Positions 11,753 to 24,904 of a DNA stretch of 64,000 nt are shown piece after piece. The position numbers and the translations under genes are program-made. Position 1 is the first letter of the stretch; every line of letters begins with the position of its first letter. The notes under the pieces are model-generated. The model was not told where the DNA came from. It made no database searches and was given only the letters and a program-made list of their open reading frames with translations. This DNA comes from Pseudophaeomoniella oleicola (Eukaryota; Ascomycota; Eurotiomycetes; Phaeomoniellales; Phaeomoniellaceae), in assembly GCA_003868215.1 (NCBI GenBank), contig QWDQ01000045.1, positions 1-64,000 on the forward strand, given 5' to 3'.

Positions 11753-14700
11753 TCAAGCTTCGACGCCAACCTTGGTTGGAACCTTAGGTACCGAGTCTAT
11801 TGGTGAGCGACGGACAATACCACCGGTAACCGGGAGGAGAGACCCAATACCCATGAGATATGTGTCGACTTGTCGGGCTGCTTGGCGACCTTCGTTGATA
11901 CCCCAGACAATCAGGGACTGACCGCGGCGACAGTCACCAGCCGCAAAGACACCAGGGATGTTCGTATCATATTGACCTGCAGGAGTCTTGATATTCTTGC
12001 GGGCATCTTTCTCGACATCATCACCCAGAATACGATCCTCAGGACCAAGGAAACCCATGGACAACAAGACAAGATCGGCGGGGAAGAGTTGTTCACTGCC
12101 TTCGACAGGCTTCATATCCCATCCACCGGTAGCGCTCTTGGTCCACTCAACACGCTGAGTGTTGATACCCTTGACCTTACCATCTTCGCCAACAAAGTCC
12201 TTGGACATGATGCAGAATTCACGAGGATCACGGCCCATGTGTTGCTTGACTTCGCTGTGTCCGTAGTCGACGCGGTAGATTCTGGGCCACTGTGGCCATG
12301 GGTTATCACGAGCACGTTCAGCAGGTGGCTGAGGTAGCAACTCGAAGTTAACAACAGACTTAGCACCGTGACGTACAGAGGTACCGATGCAATCATTACC
12401 GGTGTCACCACCTCCAATAACAATAACATGCTTGTCCTTAGCGGAGATATAAGCTTTGTCGGCGAGTTCGGAGTCAAGAAGTGACTTGGTGTTCTTGTGG
12501 AGGAACTGCATGGCGAAATGAATGCCATCCAACTCACGGCCAGGAATCTTCAGATCACGAGCAACGGTGGCACCGGTGGCAATGACGACCGCGTCATTTT
12601 CCTTGCGCAACGAAGCCAGGGATACCTCTTCGTCTGGGCCAACTGGGCAATTGGTAACGAATTTGACACCCTCAGCAGCCATAAAGTCAACACGACGTTG
12701 AACAACACGTTTGTCAAGCTTCATGTTAGGAATTCCATACATCAAGAGACCACCAAGGCGATCCGCTCTCTCATAGACGGTGACGTGGTGACCAGCCCGG
12801 TTGAGTTGATCAGCGGCAGCCAGACCTGCGGGTCCAGAACCGATAATGGCGACGTGCTTCCCGGTTCTAGTTTTGGGCGGATCAGGGACCATCCAGCCCA
12901 TCTCAAATCCGCGATCGATGATGGCACATTCGATTGACTTGATGCCGACAGGGTCTTCATTGATACCAAGGACACAGGCACCTTCGCAAGGTGCTGGGCA
13001 GACACGTCCAGTGAACTCAGGGAAGTTGTTGGTCATGAGCAGTCTGTTCAAGGCATCCTTCCATTGGTTCTGGAAAACAAGCTCGTTCCACTTGGGAATG
13101 ATGTTGGAAATAGGGCAACCAGAGTCAGATTGACAGAATGGAACACCGCAGTCCATGCATCGGGCGGACTGATACTTGAGTTCATCTTCGCTGAGACGGG
13201 AAGACAACTCAGCCCAGTCTTTCGTACGAGTGCGGGCGTCCCTGTACTTCTCCTTTCTCCTAGTATACTTCATAAAACCACGAGTCTTATCGAGGATCAG
13301 AGCGGACTGCTTCTTGTCCTTCTTGTTATCGTTCACACTCTCTTCGATGTCGAGCATGTCCTTCTTGGCCTCGACAGCTTGCTTCTCGTGTTCCCGCTTC
13401 TTCGAGCTTTCGTGAAGGTCACGAACAGGATTACCCGGCAAGATCGGCAAAGGGTATTCTGCCTTCTTTGCAGCCTCCTTCTTTGCAGCTTCCTCTTGCA
13501 TGACACGCTTGTAGTCGGTGGGCAAGACTTTGAGGAAACGAGGTAGGGCACGGTTGAAATCGAGCAAGATGCGTGCAGCACGCTCAGAGCCAGTATAGTG
13601 GTGGTGATCTTCTATCAAACCGCGCAAGTACGCAATTTCGCTTGGATCTTCGACACCGCTGACCTCCACCATCTCCATGTTGACCTTGGAGTGGAAGTCT
13701 TGGTTCATGTCGAGCACGTAGGCAATACCACCGGACATACCGGCAGCAAAGTTTCGTCCTGTCGTGCCAAGAACGACGATACGACCACCAGTCATGTATT
13801 CACAGCCGTGATCACCAACCCCTTCGACAACTGCGGTAGCGCCCGAATTACGCACAGCGAAACGCTCTGCGGCAACACCACGGAAGTAGCAAGTACCGCT
13901 AGTGGCACCGTAGAGACAGACGTTACCGACGAGGACGTTCTCCTCGGCTTTGTAGACAGCACCGCGCGGTGGGTAGATGATGATGCGACCACCTGATAGC
14001 AGCTTCCCTACGTAATCATTTGCATCCCCTTCAAGCTCAAGTGTAACACCCGGAGCGAGAGAAGAGCCAAAAGATTGACCGGCGGAGCCTTTGAGATTGA
14101 CATGGATAGTATCCTGTGGCAAGCCTGCCTCACCGTAGCGTCTGCTGATCTGGTATGAAAGCGTAGCACCCAGAGTACGGTCAGTGTTGACAACATCGGC
14201 CTCGATGCGGCATGGGAGACCCTTTTCAAGAGCGAGTTCTGATTCGGCAATGAGCTTGTTGTCGAGTCGGACATGAAGCTTGTGGTCTTGTTTTCTGACA
14301 TTGTATGTGGCAACCCCTGGACGAATAGAATGGGCTGGGGTCAGGATGAGGGAAAGATCAATGTTTGCCGTCTTTGGGGATCGCAAATCATCGCGGACCT
14401 TGAGGAGTTCAGCTCGACCAACCATCTCATTGATGGTTCGGAGACCTAGCCTGGCCATGATAGCCCGCAGCTCATTTGCTATGTAATAGAAGAAGTTGAT
14501 CACGTGTTCCGGGGTTCCCTTGAACTTCTTTCGGAGCTCGGGATCCTGTGTGGCGATACCAACAGGGCACGTATTAAGATGACACTTACGCATCATAATG
14601 CAACCCATTGCGATCAGAGGGGTTGTAGCAAACCCCCATTCTTCGGCGCCCAAAAGACACGCGATGGCCACATCACGACCCGTCCGCAGTTGACCGTCGG

Positions 14701-17700
14701 TTTGCACGATGGTTCTTCCTCGTAGATCGTTGAGGACGAGGGTCTGGTGCGTCTCAGCAAGGCCCAACTCCCAAGGAAGACCAGCGTACTTGATACCAGT
14801 CCATCGTGAGGCACCAGTGCCTCCATCATGACCGGATATCAGAATGTGGTCGGCTCTTGCTTTTGCAACACCAGAGGCCACGATACCGACACCAACCTCA
14901 GAAACGAGCTTCACAGAAACTCGTGCGCGGGGATTAGCACATTTCAGATCGTAGATAAGTTGCTTCAGATCTTCAATGGAGTAAATATCGTGATGGGGAG
15001 GTGGGGAGATAAGACCGACACCAGGTGTTGAATGACGAGTGCGAGCAATAGGTCCAGAGACTTTGTGACCGGGCAACTCACCACCTTCACCAGGCTTAGC
15101 ACCTTGGGCCATCTTGATCTGAAGCTCATCGGCATCAGCCAAGTAGTTGGACGTCACTCCGAATCGACCTGAAGCGATCTGCTTGATTGCAGATCTCATG
15201 GTGTCGCCATTGTCAAGCTTCAAGCTTCGTTCTGGGTCTTCACCTCCCTCACCGGTGTTGGATTTGCCGCCCAATCTGTTCATAGCAACGGCCAGAGTCG
15301 AGTGAGACTCCATAGAAATGGAACCGTAAGACATTGCACCAGTCACGAAGCGTCGGACGATCTCTGTCCACGGCTCGACTTGGTCGATGGGCACAGGAGT
15401 GCGTTGCTCGAAATCAAAGTCAAGCATGCCGCGAAGAGTACAGTTTTTAATTTGTTCATACTCAGACAAAGAATATGCTTCGTATGACTTATCGTTCTTG
15501 GTACGCACAGCGTCTTGGATATTGGCAATGCTGACGGGATCGTTGATATGTGGCTCGCCACCGTCACGCCAATGGTATTCACCAGATTCTGCAAGACCTG
15601 GGATGCTCTTGACTTCACGGGATGGGAAACCCTTCTCATGGAAGGCAAATGCATCCTGAGCAATGAGTTCAAAAGTCATACCCCGGATACGAGTAGCAGT
15701 TCCGGTGAAGCACCGATCGACGACTTCGTCATCGATACCAAGTGCCTCGAATATCTGAGCGCCCTTGTAGGACTGCAAGGTAGAGATACCCATTTTGCTC
15801 ATGACCTTAAGGATACCACCATCGCAAGAGGCTCGGTAGTTTGCAATGATCTTCTCATCCGTCAAATTTTTCTTGATAAGCTTCTCGCGATTCATCTTCA
15901 AGATACATTCCATGGCGAGGTATGGGCAGATGCCATCAGCACCGTAGCCGACGAGCACACACATATGGTGAACTTCACGAGCTTCAGCAGTCTCAACGAC
16001 GAGAGCAGCCTTCGATCGCCATCTGTTGCGGACCAAATGGTGATGAACCATACCAGTGGCAAGAAGCGCGGACACAGGGACACGGTCAGCAGATGTGGCG
16101 CGATCTGACAAGATCAGGATCTTATTGCCATCCTGGATGGCTTGAGTTGCGGCATCGCAGATGGCGTCCAAGGCGTCATAGTACCCTTGGACACCCTTTG
16201 ATTTCTCGAAGGTGATATCAATTACCTTGACTGTCCAATCCGATCGTACCTTGTGGATGTTTTTGAGTGCGTTGAATTCGGGGATTGGTAGTATCGGGGA
16301 TGGCAGTAGCAGACGCTGGCATTGTCCCTCATCCATCTCAAGCAGATTGCCTTGCGGGCCTACATAGCATTCCAAGGACATGACAATGGCTTCTCGAATT
16401 GGGTCGATAGGCGGGTTCGTGACTTGGGCGAACATCTGACGGAAGTACTCATACAACAACCTTGGCTGCTGGGCCAAACATGCGAGGGGGGCATCGTTAC
16501 CCATGGAACCAAGAGCTTCTTTTGAATCGGCCGCCATGGGTCCGAGGAGGAGACTGACTTGCTCAAAGGTATAGCCAAAAGCCAGCAACCGAGGGTCGGA
16601 TTGAATGGTGGCCGCGTCTAATTTATAACCGAGATCCAATTCGGATTTCAATTGATCATAAACGACAGGCATCTTCAGAAGATTCTTGTCAAGCCACTGT
16701 TGGAAATTTCCTCTCTTTGAAACAGTCGCTTTCAGCTCCGCATCATCAATGATGCGCCCAGCGACAGTGTCGACTAGCAACATTTTTCCAGGTTGTAGAC
16801 GACCCTTCTGAATGACTCTCTCTGGCTCAATGGCGATGGTTCCGACCTCAGAAGCGCAGACTATTCGGTCATCGTCTGTGATGTAGAATCTGCAAGGGCG
16901 CAGACCGTTTCTGTCAAGGTTGGCACCACAGTATCTCCCGTCGGAGAAAGTGAACAGCGCAGGACCGTCCCAAGGTTCCATCAAGCAGGCCGCCCATTCA
17001 TAGAAAGCTGCCTTAGCTGGGTCCATGGCAACATTGCCTTGCCATGCCTCCGGAACCATGACCATGACAGCTTCAGGTAAAGATAAAACACGGTTCATCG
17101 TAAGCAACTCCATCACGTTATCGAAAGCGGCCGAATCAGAACCTCCTTCCTCGATGATGGGGAGGAGCTTCTCTACGTCATCACCAAAGAAGTCGGACTT
17201 CAAAATACCTTCTCGGGCTCTCATCCAGTTCTTGTTGCCGCGCAGGGTGTTGATTTCACCATTGTGAGCCAACCATCGCAAAGGCTGTGATCTGTCCCAG
17301 GAGGGAAACGTGTTGGTAGAGAAGCGGGAGTGGACGAGGGCAAAGTGGGCCTCATAGTCGACGGAGACCAGATCGTGGTAGTATTGGTATACCTGTACCG
17401 GTGCCAATTGACCCTTGTATACGATGTTCCTGTTGCTCAGCGAGCAAATATAAAACCAAGGCTTGAAGGTAGGATCGTGAGTGACGGACTTTCTGAGAAC
17501 ATAGAGCTTTCTTTCAAACTCCACGTCGTCAAATTTCTCGGCGTCCGTGATCTCGGGCTTGTTTCCGGTGCCATATGCAGATGCAAGTACGACAAATGGC
17601 TGTAAAATTATAGGCTCGCGAGATAGCGCCGCTGGACCTAGTAGACTAGAGTCTCGAGGAACCTCTCGCCACCCCAGCGTCCGTAGGCCTAGGTCTGCAG

Positions 17701-18209
17701 CCGTCTTCTCGAACGAGGCGGTCGCCAGTTTCAACATTTCTGTATCTGGCTTGAAGAATAGGTTTCCGGCGGCATACTGGCCGACAGGTGGGAGCTCATA
17801 CCCGGTTTCGCGGGCAAAATTCTTGACAAAGAATTTGTGCGGGATGGAACTCATCACACCGGCACCATCACCATCACGAGCATCCGAACCCGTCGCACCT
17901 CTGTGCGTCATGTTGCACAGAAGATTTCGCGCATCGCTTACAATTTTGTGGCTCGCCTTGCCCTTGATATGGCTGTCCCGGTATTAGTCGCTGCCCTTTC
18001 AAACGAATCGGACTATGCCAGGAATGTACTTACGCTGCGAAACCTACACCACAGGCATCTTTCTCAAGCTCCGGGTCGTAGAGACCCTGCCTGACGGGTA
18101 AGGCCCCGGCCCAGCCATGGCCCGATTCGGGCGTATATGGCGTGTACTCCTGTTGCGGCTCTGTATTTACGTTGTCTTTTCCATAGATAGCCTCCAAATC
18201 CAGACCCAT
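11753..18209 (-). CDS. glt1: Glutamate synthase, NADH-dependent (GOGAT)
   Basis: Two exons: 18209-18034, a 61-bp intron with an ACTAAT branch site, then 17972-11753, giving 2131 residues, close to yeast Glt1 (about 2145). The first exon is short but essential: it carries the propeptide and the N-terminal nucleophile. Order: 52-residue propeptide; Cys53 (DACGVGF), the class-II glutaminase nucleophile after processing; glutaminase domain to about 490; central domain; FMN synthase domain with GEGGELPGHKV; 3Fe-4S cysteines in CIMMRKCHLNTC near 1184; a beta-helix domain rich in GG; then the fused small subunit with CMDCGVPFC near 1661, FAD motif GSGPAG near 1767 and NAD motif GGGDTG near 1908. It converts glutamine and 2-oxoglutarate to two glutamates and with glutamine synthetase forms the GS-GOGAT cycle. 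All key residues are present. Confidence 0.98.
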
Positions 18210-21200
18210 CCTTTTGTCGGGGTAGTTGCGACACTTGAGCCGGGCGATACTGAGATTGCGAAGTGATCTCTATCGACAAATGAGGGGGGCGGGGATCTAC
18301 TGATCAGAAGGGATGGATGACAATTCAGACGTGGCGGCAAAGTCGCACGCCAATTGTCTTTTGTATGAGCTCGGTGACTGATTTCTCTTGAGGATGAGAG
18401 CTCTCGACAGAGTTTGCCAGCAAGAGAAAATTCAGCAGTGTGCGAGGGAGGTGATAGAGTCAGAGGGTGGGAGGGGTTGATAAAAACAATTCCTTTGATT
18501 TATTTTTTTACGCTCTTTCCTCTGGGCGGGATAAGTTGCGCCTAGCGGGATACGAGACTGTAACAAGCTATCGGGAGGGGAAGCAAGTGCTGCGAATGCC
18601 GGAAAGAACGTATAGGTATGGTATATAATTCTAACCAGGGCTTTTTTACTGGAAGAGAAAGAAATAGTGTAGGAATGGGGGGATGGGTGGCCGTTGGTAG
18701 TGTCCTACGTAGTACAACAAAAGTCGATGAAAGGGCAAATTTCCAGGCAAGAAAGTGGAGATGGACTGTATGGACCGTATTGTAGATTGGATTTCGCTAG
18801 GTAAAATTAACCCATGACCGTACCAAAAGATCCAGCTGTACCAGTGCGTAGAAGTAGTAGTAATAGTACCTAGTAGCAGCAGCAGCAGCAGCAGCATCAT
18901 CATATCATTGCTGTCTTTCGCCATGCCGAGCTTGTTCCCTAGGCCCGATGTTACTATGATGTAGTGCATAAGGTCATCGACACTCGCCCCCGAATAAGGC
19001 TTCTTACTGAAGAATGCATCAGGGGTCGAATTGATAAAGCAAAGGCAGAATTTGTATCAGTGGGCGTTGTTCGGCAAAGAGGAGAGGAGTGCTGGCCAAA
19101 TCAGAATGCAGGTATTTGCTTTGTCTTGATGTCAAACAAGCATTGAATGGATTTCGAGCAGAAAAAAACCGAATGCCGATATCGACACCACCCAAAGCAT
19201 CTGTGCTCTCGCTTGGCCCTTTTTAGTGCCCTTATAAGCTTAGTATGTAGTACGTAGTAGAATGTGCGTGGCAACAAGAGGAATGAAGTCAAACCCACAT
19301 GATTTCACCTCCGCAAACGCCATCAATGAGTCAAGTCATTGTTATCTGACCCATTAATGGTTGGTATTGGGTTGTGGTAACAGGTGGCTGTATCCTTCCG
19401 CTCCCCTTGATTTGTTGCCTTCTGCTCATCGAGCTTGTGCCCATGTTTACACACGTCCAGTTCAAAAGCCTGCACGATGATGATATGGCTCGTCGGAGAG
19501 CTGCGATGGTGCATGGGCCACATTTGCCTTTGGTCGGGCTGAAACTATCTCCACGAGATCGGAGGATTGGAGATGGGATAGATGGATAGATAAGCGTCTC
19601 TGATCCAATCATGTTGCACCCTTTCTAAAGTCTTGCACGATCGAATGGCCACCACGAAACTGCCAACCCTGGTCCGCATTATCGTCATTCTGCTGTCGCG
19701 ATGGACAAAATTAATGAGATCATTAGAGAGTTTATTCATTGTGGCCCTCGGGTGCATGACATGGCTACCTTGCATGGATTTTCGGTAAGTGAAGCTGCGA
19801 CGTTCAACGTACAGGAAATATCTTCCTATGCCCTTGGGTTGACATGCCTGCTGTCGGCCATACTGTACGGCGTAGTTATCAAACGACAGACAGGTGGGGG
19901 GGTGAGGGAAAGAGCAGGAACAGGCCGAGATCGCACACAGGAACAACAGTTTACTCCACTACCTTGCTTGTACTGTAAAGTTTTCGGTAAAAGCCTGTAA
20001 CAATACCTCAGCATATGCTCCATGTGCGTGGCCGTACCTGAGTTACTTAGCAGCTATGATATGGGAACTCTGATGTACCTCTTACACCTTTTTTCCTTTC
20101 TTTTTGGATTGGTCTCTGCATAGACCTTATGCTCTGCATATCAAAGAGCAGAGGGTCTGATATGATGAAGAAGAAGTGTTGATTATCCCAGGGTGATAGA
20201 CGATACTGGTAAGAGAGCGTTGAGGTGTGGGAAATGAGATACGGACAATGCCGATGATCGGTTAAGGTAACCAGAGATTGTTTCTCCAGCTAAGGGCTGA
20301 CCTTGTGTCAATGAAACCCACGGTCCTTCAGTTTTCTTGACACCATTCAATCGCTCCACCAGAGATTGACAATCCATCTGACGAAGCAATTAAGCCTGTC
20401 GCTGAATGGACAGAGCAGCAGGGGCTCAGATATGATTAGCAAACAGATGATCTCTAATTCGATCAAATTGCCTACCCATGCAGTATTGGGCCTCTTTCAG
20501 AACAGTGCAGCTGCTAGGACCTTCACCCTAAGGATCCAGTGAATACTACGTAGTACTGGCATCGTCTTCTTTCCAGCCTCGCCCGTCTCTTGTGTTTCCC
20601 GAATGACGAATAGGAGCGAAGATGGTCAACAATGCCCAAAATGGACCTATGATACCGTAGTACGCAGGCATGCAAATATATACCATGTATGGCTGTGGTC
20701 CCGTTTAACATCCCTGCTGCCATCATGTACCCCAGCTTACTACGTAGTACAGCCGTTCTTACCGTGTATTATACCCCATGTGGATGACCAGGTATGACTG
20801 CAACCCTGACATTGATCTAATTGCTCCCTTCTCCCTCAAGTACAGGATGATCGACAACACGTTGATTGTGTATAGCAATCATATGAAGACAATACCGACA
20901 TGCCAGGTAGCCACATTGTCCTACATCCTTGACCTACTTCAGGTAACGTCGGAGGTATGTACTTGTTCAAACAGTACGGTATACATCATTCACAACCTAT
21001 CGGACCCTCGGTAGGCGCCTTGTGGAAAGGTTAGGTATCTAGGCTCGACCTTGCTTCAGTGTCACACTCACTCCCTTAGAGCCTGTAACTGCGCCAACTA
21101 AGGCCACCCAACTTTCATGGACTCTGCGGTATCGGCTGTCGCTACCAATCTACCTAGTTAAAATGGCCTGTACCGAGATTGTTTCACTACGCTTACTACG

Positions 21201-22468
21201 CAGTACAACTCGCGCGGGGCCTAGATTCCCCTGGTGGTACTGTACTATGGTACTACGTAGTAGCAGCTAAACCATTTTATGCATGTAGCCATGCCCCTAC
21301 CCCACGCTTGACATTCACTACCGTCAACCCTGCTCGTCTGCAAGGAGCATTTACTACGTAGTACTACGTACGAAGTAGCAGCAACAAGAGCCGCACTGCC
21401 TTTCGCCTTTCTTCTATTGGTCAACTTCGCTTTCGATTGATTTTCCCTTCCAATCTGTCGGGAAACCCCCGAATCTATCCCGCTCCCCCCGCCGCCATCA
21501 ACCTCCGCGGCGCCGAACAATAATACTATTGTGCTTGATGCCACTCCTTCCACACCCACTACAATTTTGACAACACGACGAAATTGTTTCCCGGCCGAAT
21601 TGTTTATTACTCTATCCTTCTAATTAGATTGTTTGCCCACTGGGCGGAATCCGGGTGAACTCGGAATCATGGATTTCCCTCCTGACAAGAAAATTTTTCC
21701 GCTGCCTTCTCTAGTCCGATTGACTCACCGTATTTTGAGTCAGATGACCCTGCAAGACGGATAGGAGAGCTATTCGTGGTCTTTCTGTTCGGACGACAAC
21801 ATACTCCGATGAACGGTCCTCCTGTGAAATCCTTGAACACCATCTAGAGATACCCGAGGCAAAACATATTCGGAAATAGTGAAAGGGGCTCCGAGCAAGT
21901 CCAAGACCTGTCGCCGTAATGCGTCCGGGGGTTATACCACAAGGATGCTCTACATTCATCAGGATGGCAGCAACTCATCTTCCCGATTGCTTAGCACTGG
22001 CCTTCAGTAAGTCCAGTGCTGTAACGGCTTCTTCGTAGACTCACACGCGCTGCTTCCTCGGTTTTGGTTACGTAGGTAAAGTACTGTTTATCAACAAGAT
22101 CGCTTGCTTGCCTTTTGTCTTTCTGACACTGACACTGACATCCTGCTCTGATTCGCATGCCATAGTAAAGTCGTGTCAGTGTTTCATGGGTCTTTTGCAT
22201 ATCGAAATCGCTTGTTACGTAGGAGGGAATTTCTGGGGAGGTTTGGGGAGAATTTTGTAAAAGTGATGTTAAGTCATCGTAAACATTTCATTGGAAAAGC
22301 TCTCGTCTCTCTCCCTCTCTCAAAAAGTTTTCCTATATACCTAATTAACCAGGCAATTTCAAAAGTCCGAGTGTTGAAAAAGCACATAAATATTAGAGAT
22401 TGCGTGTTTGTTGACTCTTTCCTGTTTCGGGTTTTTGTTTGGCTTCTCTGCAATTCCAAATCCACAAA
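18210..22468. other. 4.3-kb gene-free spacer, palindrome-rich
   Basis: The first part is the glt1 promoter and leader; the part nearest 22468 is the 3' flank of the hydrolase gene. No coding frame with recognisable content was found. Perfect TACTACGTAGTA sites lie at 20544-20555, 20738-20749, 21251-21262 and 21352-21363, with near copies at about 18706, 19243 and 21196. A CAG/CTG run occurs at 18877-18897. No transposon ends or RNA genes were recognised. Confidence 0.6.
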
Positions 22469-24904
22469 TCACAACCCCAACCCGGCGAAATGCAAACGTG
22501 GACTCCGTTCAGCGAATTTCCTAGACGCTTGAGATAGGATCTTCAAGTGGTGCTGGGAGTCTTCTTGTCGTTGAGCTGATGATGAGGATGAGGCGGCTTC
22601 AACGTCAAGATCTTCATCAGCAGACGGTAGGACATCGAGCAACGGCTTCAAATCCGTCTCGCACACGGCAGGAACCAACAACCCACCGCCATCACGTTCA
22701 TCTTGACCGGGTAATTCGCCCGTCTGGAAGTACCGCTTCACGTGACGGGTGGTGCACACGCTCGGCGCCGCGAACGAGCAATGGCCCTCTGCTTTTTGCT
22801 CGAGCACGATCGAGCCGGGGAACTGCAGCGCCATCTTTCGTGCATTCGCGATCGGCGTGACGGTGTCCAGCGTGTTGCCGACGAACAGCAACGGGTGAGC
22901 CGTCAGGTTTGACGAGATGGGCCCGGGGAAGCGCCAGGCGGGTTCGGCGGTCCAGCCGACGCAGCCGAGGCGCGTGTGTGCCCAGAAGTCGCCCATGGCG
23001 GCGCTCTGGGAGCGCAGTGCTGACCAGTAAATTTCGAAGGAGGGGAGGCTGATGGAGCCGAGGCCGGGGCCGTCGGTGCAGAGGATCGCGCTACTGGCGT
23101 CGGCGGGGTTGAGGGCGTCGCCGGACATGCAGGCAGGAGAGTAGGGCCCGTCGATTGTGCACTGTTCCGTTGGGCAGGTAGGGCCCCGATTCGAGGCTTT
23201 GTAGTCGGCGAATAGGTGACCGCGTGTGAGCGAGAAAGTGTCATTGTTGGCGGCGGCGGGTGGAAGAGTGAGGTCGTTGAGAAGTCGCGCGACGAGTGGG
23301 AATAGATGCAGCGGTTGATAAAGACCAGGGCTCAGCATCAGTTTCACATCAGACCAGGTAATGAGGTATGGACCCCTTGTTGACGATGATGGTACCGCCA
23401 CTGGATGCTCATGAATATCTGCCATGAGCGTGTCGTAGGCATCACGTATGGCGTCTGGTCCTCCCGCCCTGTAGAATGGGCACTTCTCCGGCCCAGCATC
23501 TGAGCAGTATTCGAAGAAACGCGTAAGGATGGCATCTGTATCGACGAGGTTGCTGTACCATGTGCCGCTGTAGTAGTCGTCGGAGTCACAGACACCATCG
23601 AGCACAACGCGAGACACACGTTCAGGGTGCATGGAAGCGAAAGTGGCGCCGATGACCGTGCCGTAGGAAAAGCCCCAGTACTGTAGCTTCTCTTCACCTC
23701 TGTTCCATTTCGTGCGTTCGAGCATTGCGTCAATGTCTTCTCTGCTGTGAGTCTGCACGTACGGCTTTGACTGTGCAGCAGCGAGGCCTTGCTTCTCCCG
23801 CCACTCCCCGTGCCTTTCGAGCATCTGCACCATATCCTCAATCACAGGCGTGGTGTTGATATGTTCTCCCAAAGCGTCCCCATACTCGTCTTTTTGCAGT
23901 AAGTTTTGCGAGCATCCCATCGCCAGCGCTCGCGACCGCTCCCAGTTGGTTATGAGAGAGCGATCGGAGCTCCCGAGGATGCCTGATGCTTGGAATTCGA
24001 GTTTCCAGTTCTGGCTGGAGAATGTGTCCGGGAAGCAGTTTACGGATGGAGTCGTGTTGTTGATACCACGAGGATCCCAGCCGATGATGTCGAAGTACTT
24101 GTCGGATGAGTTGGTGAATTGCGACGAAGTTGCTGGGTCAACGGCTGAGTCGACTACGTATTGTATCTCTGGGCCTAGCCATAGCTGGAGACTAACTCCA
24201 GAGCCTCCGGGACCACCTAGGCAATGGGGTCAGAGGTGGTGATGGTATCAAGTCATATATGCCACTTACCAGGCTCGATGAAAACGATCCCACCATACCG
24301 AGGATCTGTGACCGGTACTTTCGCCGGCCGTCTCGTGATAGCCAACGCGACTTTGGTACCTTTCCCATCCGTCCGTTTGTAATTGAGCGGAACTTCCAAT
24401 CGTGCGCACTGTAGGCCGGCAAAGCAATCATGGTAAACCAATTCCTTGGTAGGTGTGATCTTGGGGGGTTCGTTAGCACCAGCACCAGCTTTTACATCAG
24501 GGGACAAGGATCATGTTGCCTCGTCTACTCACATCGGACCACTCAAATGGCTTCTCCTTCTTCATACCAGGGGAGCCTTGTACCACTTCGGTCTCAGGAA
24601 GCAAGATGTTTCTTCCACCGCCTTCGACTAGTGACGAAAATGGCAGTAACGACACCGATCTCAACAGCAAGACCAAAACAACAAATGCTATAAGGAAAGA
24701 CCTGGTCCAATTGCTCCTCGATAATGTAGATTGTCGCTTCGTGAATGCTCGTGGTGCTGATGATGCTGGTGATGCCAGCGTCCCATACTCGGCTTTACTA
24801 CTCTCGAAGGTCTTCTTTTCCACCTCCCCTCCTGACGCCAACTTCCCACCGGAATTCATTTGCACCGCAGGAAACCAATGGGGTTCCCTTACAATAGGCA
24901 CCAA
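22469..24904 (-). CDS. Membrane-anchored alpha/beta hydrolase of the tripeptidyl aminopeptidase (TAP-like) family
   Basis: Three exons: 24904-24533, 24459-24270 and 24216-22469, with introns of 73 and 53 bp; 769 residues. A cytosolic Ser-rich tail precedes one hydrophobic segment at about 70-88, so a type II signal anchor is likely. The hydrolase core follows: oxyanion segment GGPGGSG at 188-194, WDPRG, nucleophile Ser371 in GFSYGT, an Asp in NTLDTVTP and a His in EGHCSF, which together form the triad of S33-type peptidases. The C-terminal TAP domain is Cys-rich and contains the His. Bacterial relatives release N-terminal tripeptides; the fungal substrate is unknown. Met16 (ATG at 24859) is an alternative start. 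The C-terminal tail after about residue 715 is low-complexity and unconserved. Confidence 0.88.

Noticed and set aside
9320-18209. Biosynthetic gene cluster
   Set aside because: No polyketide synthase, peptide synthetase, terpene cyclase, P450 or cluster regulator is present; the neighbours are primary-metabolism genes.
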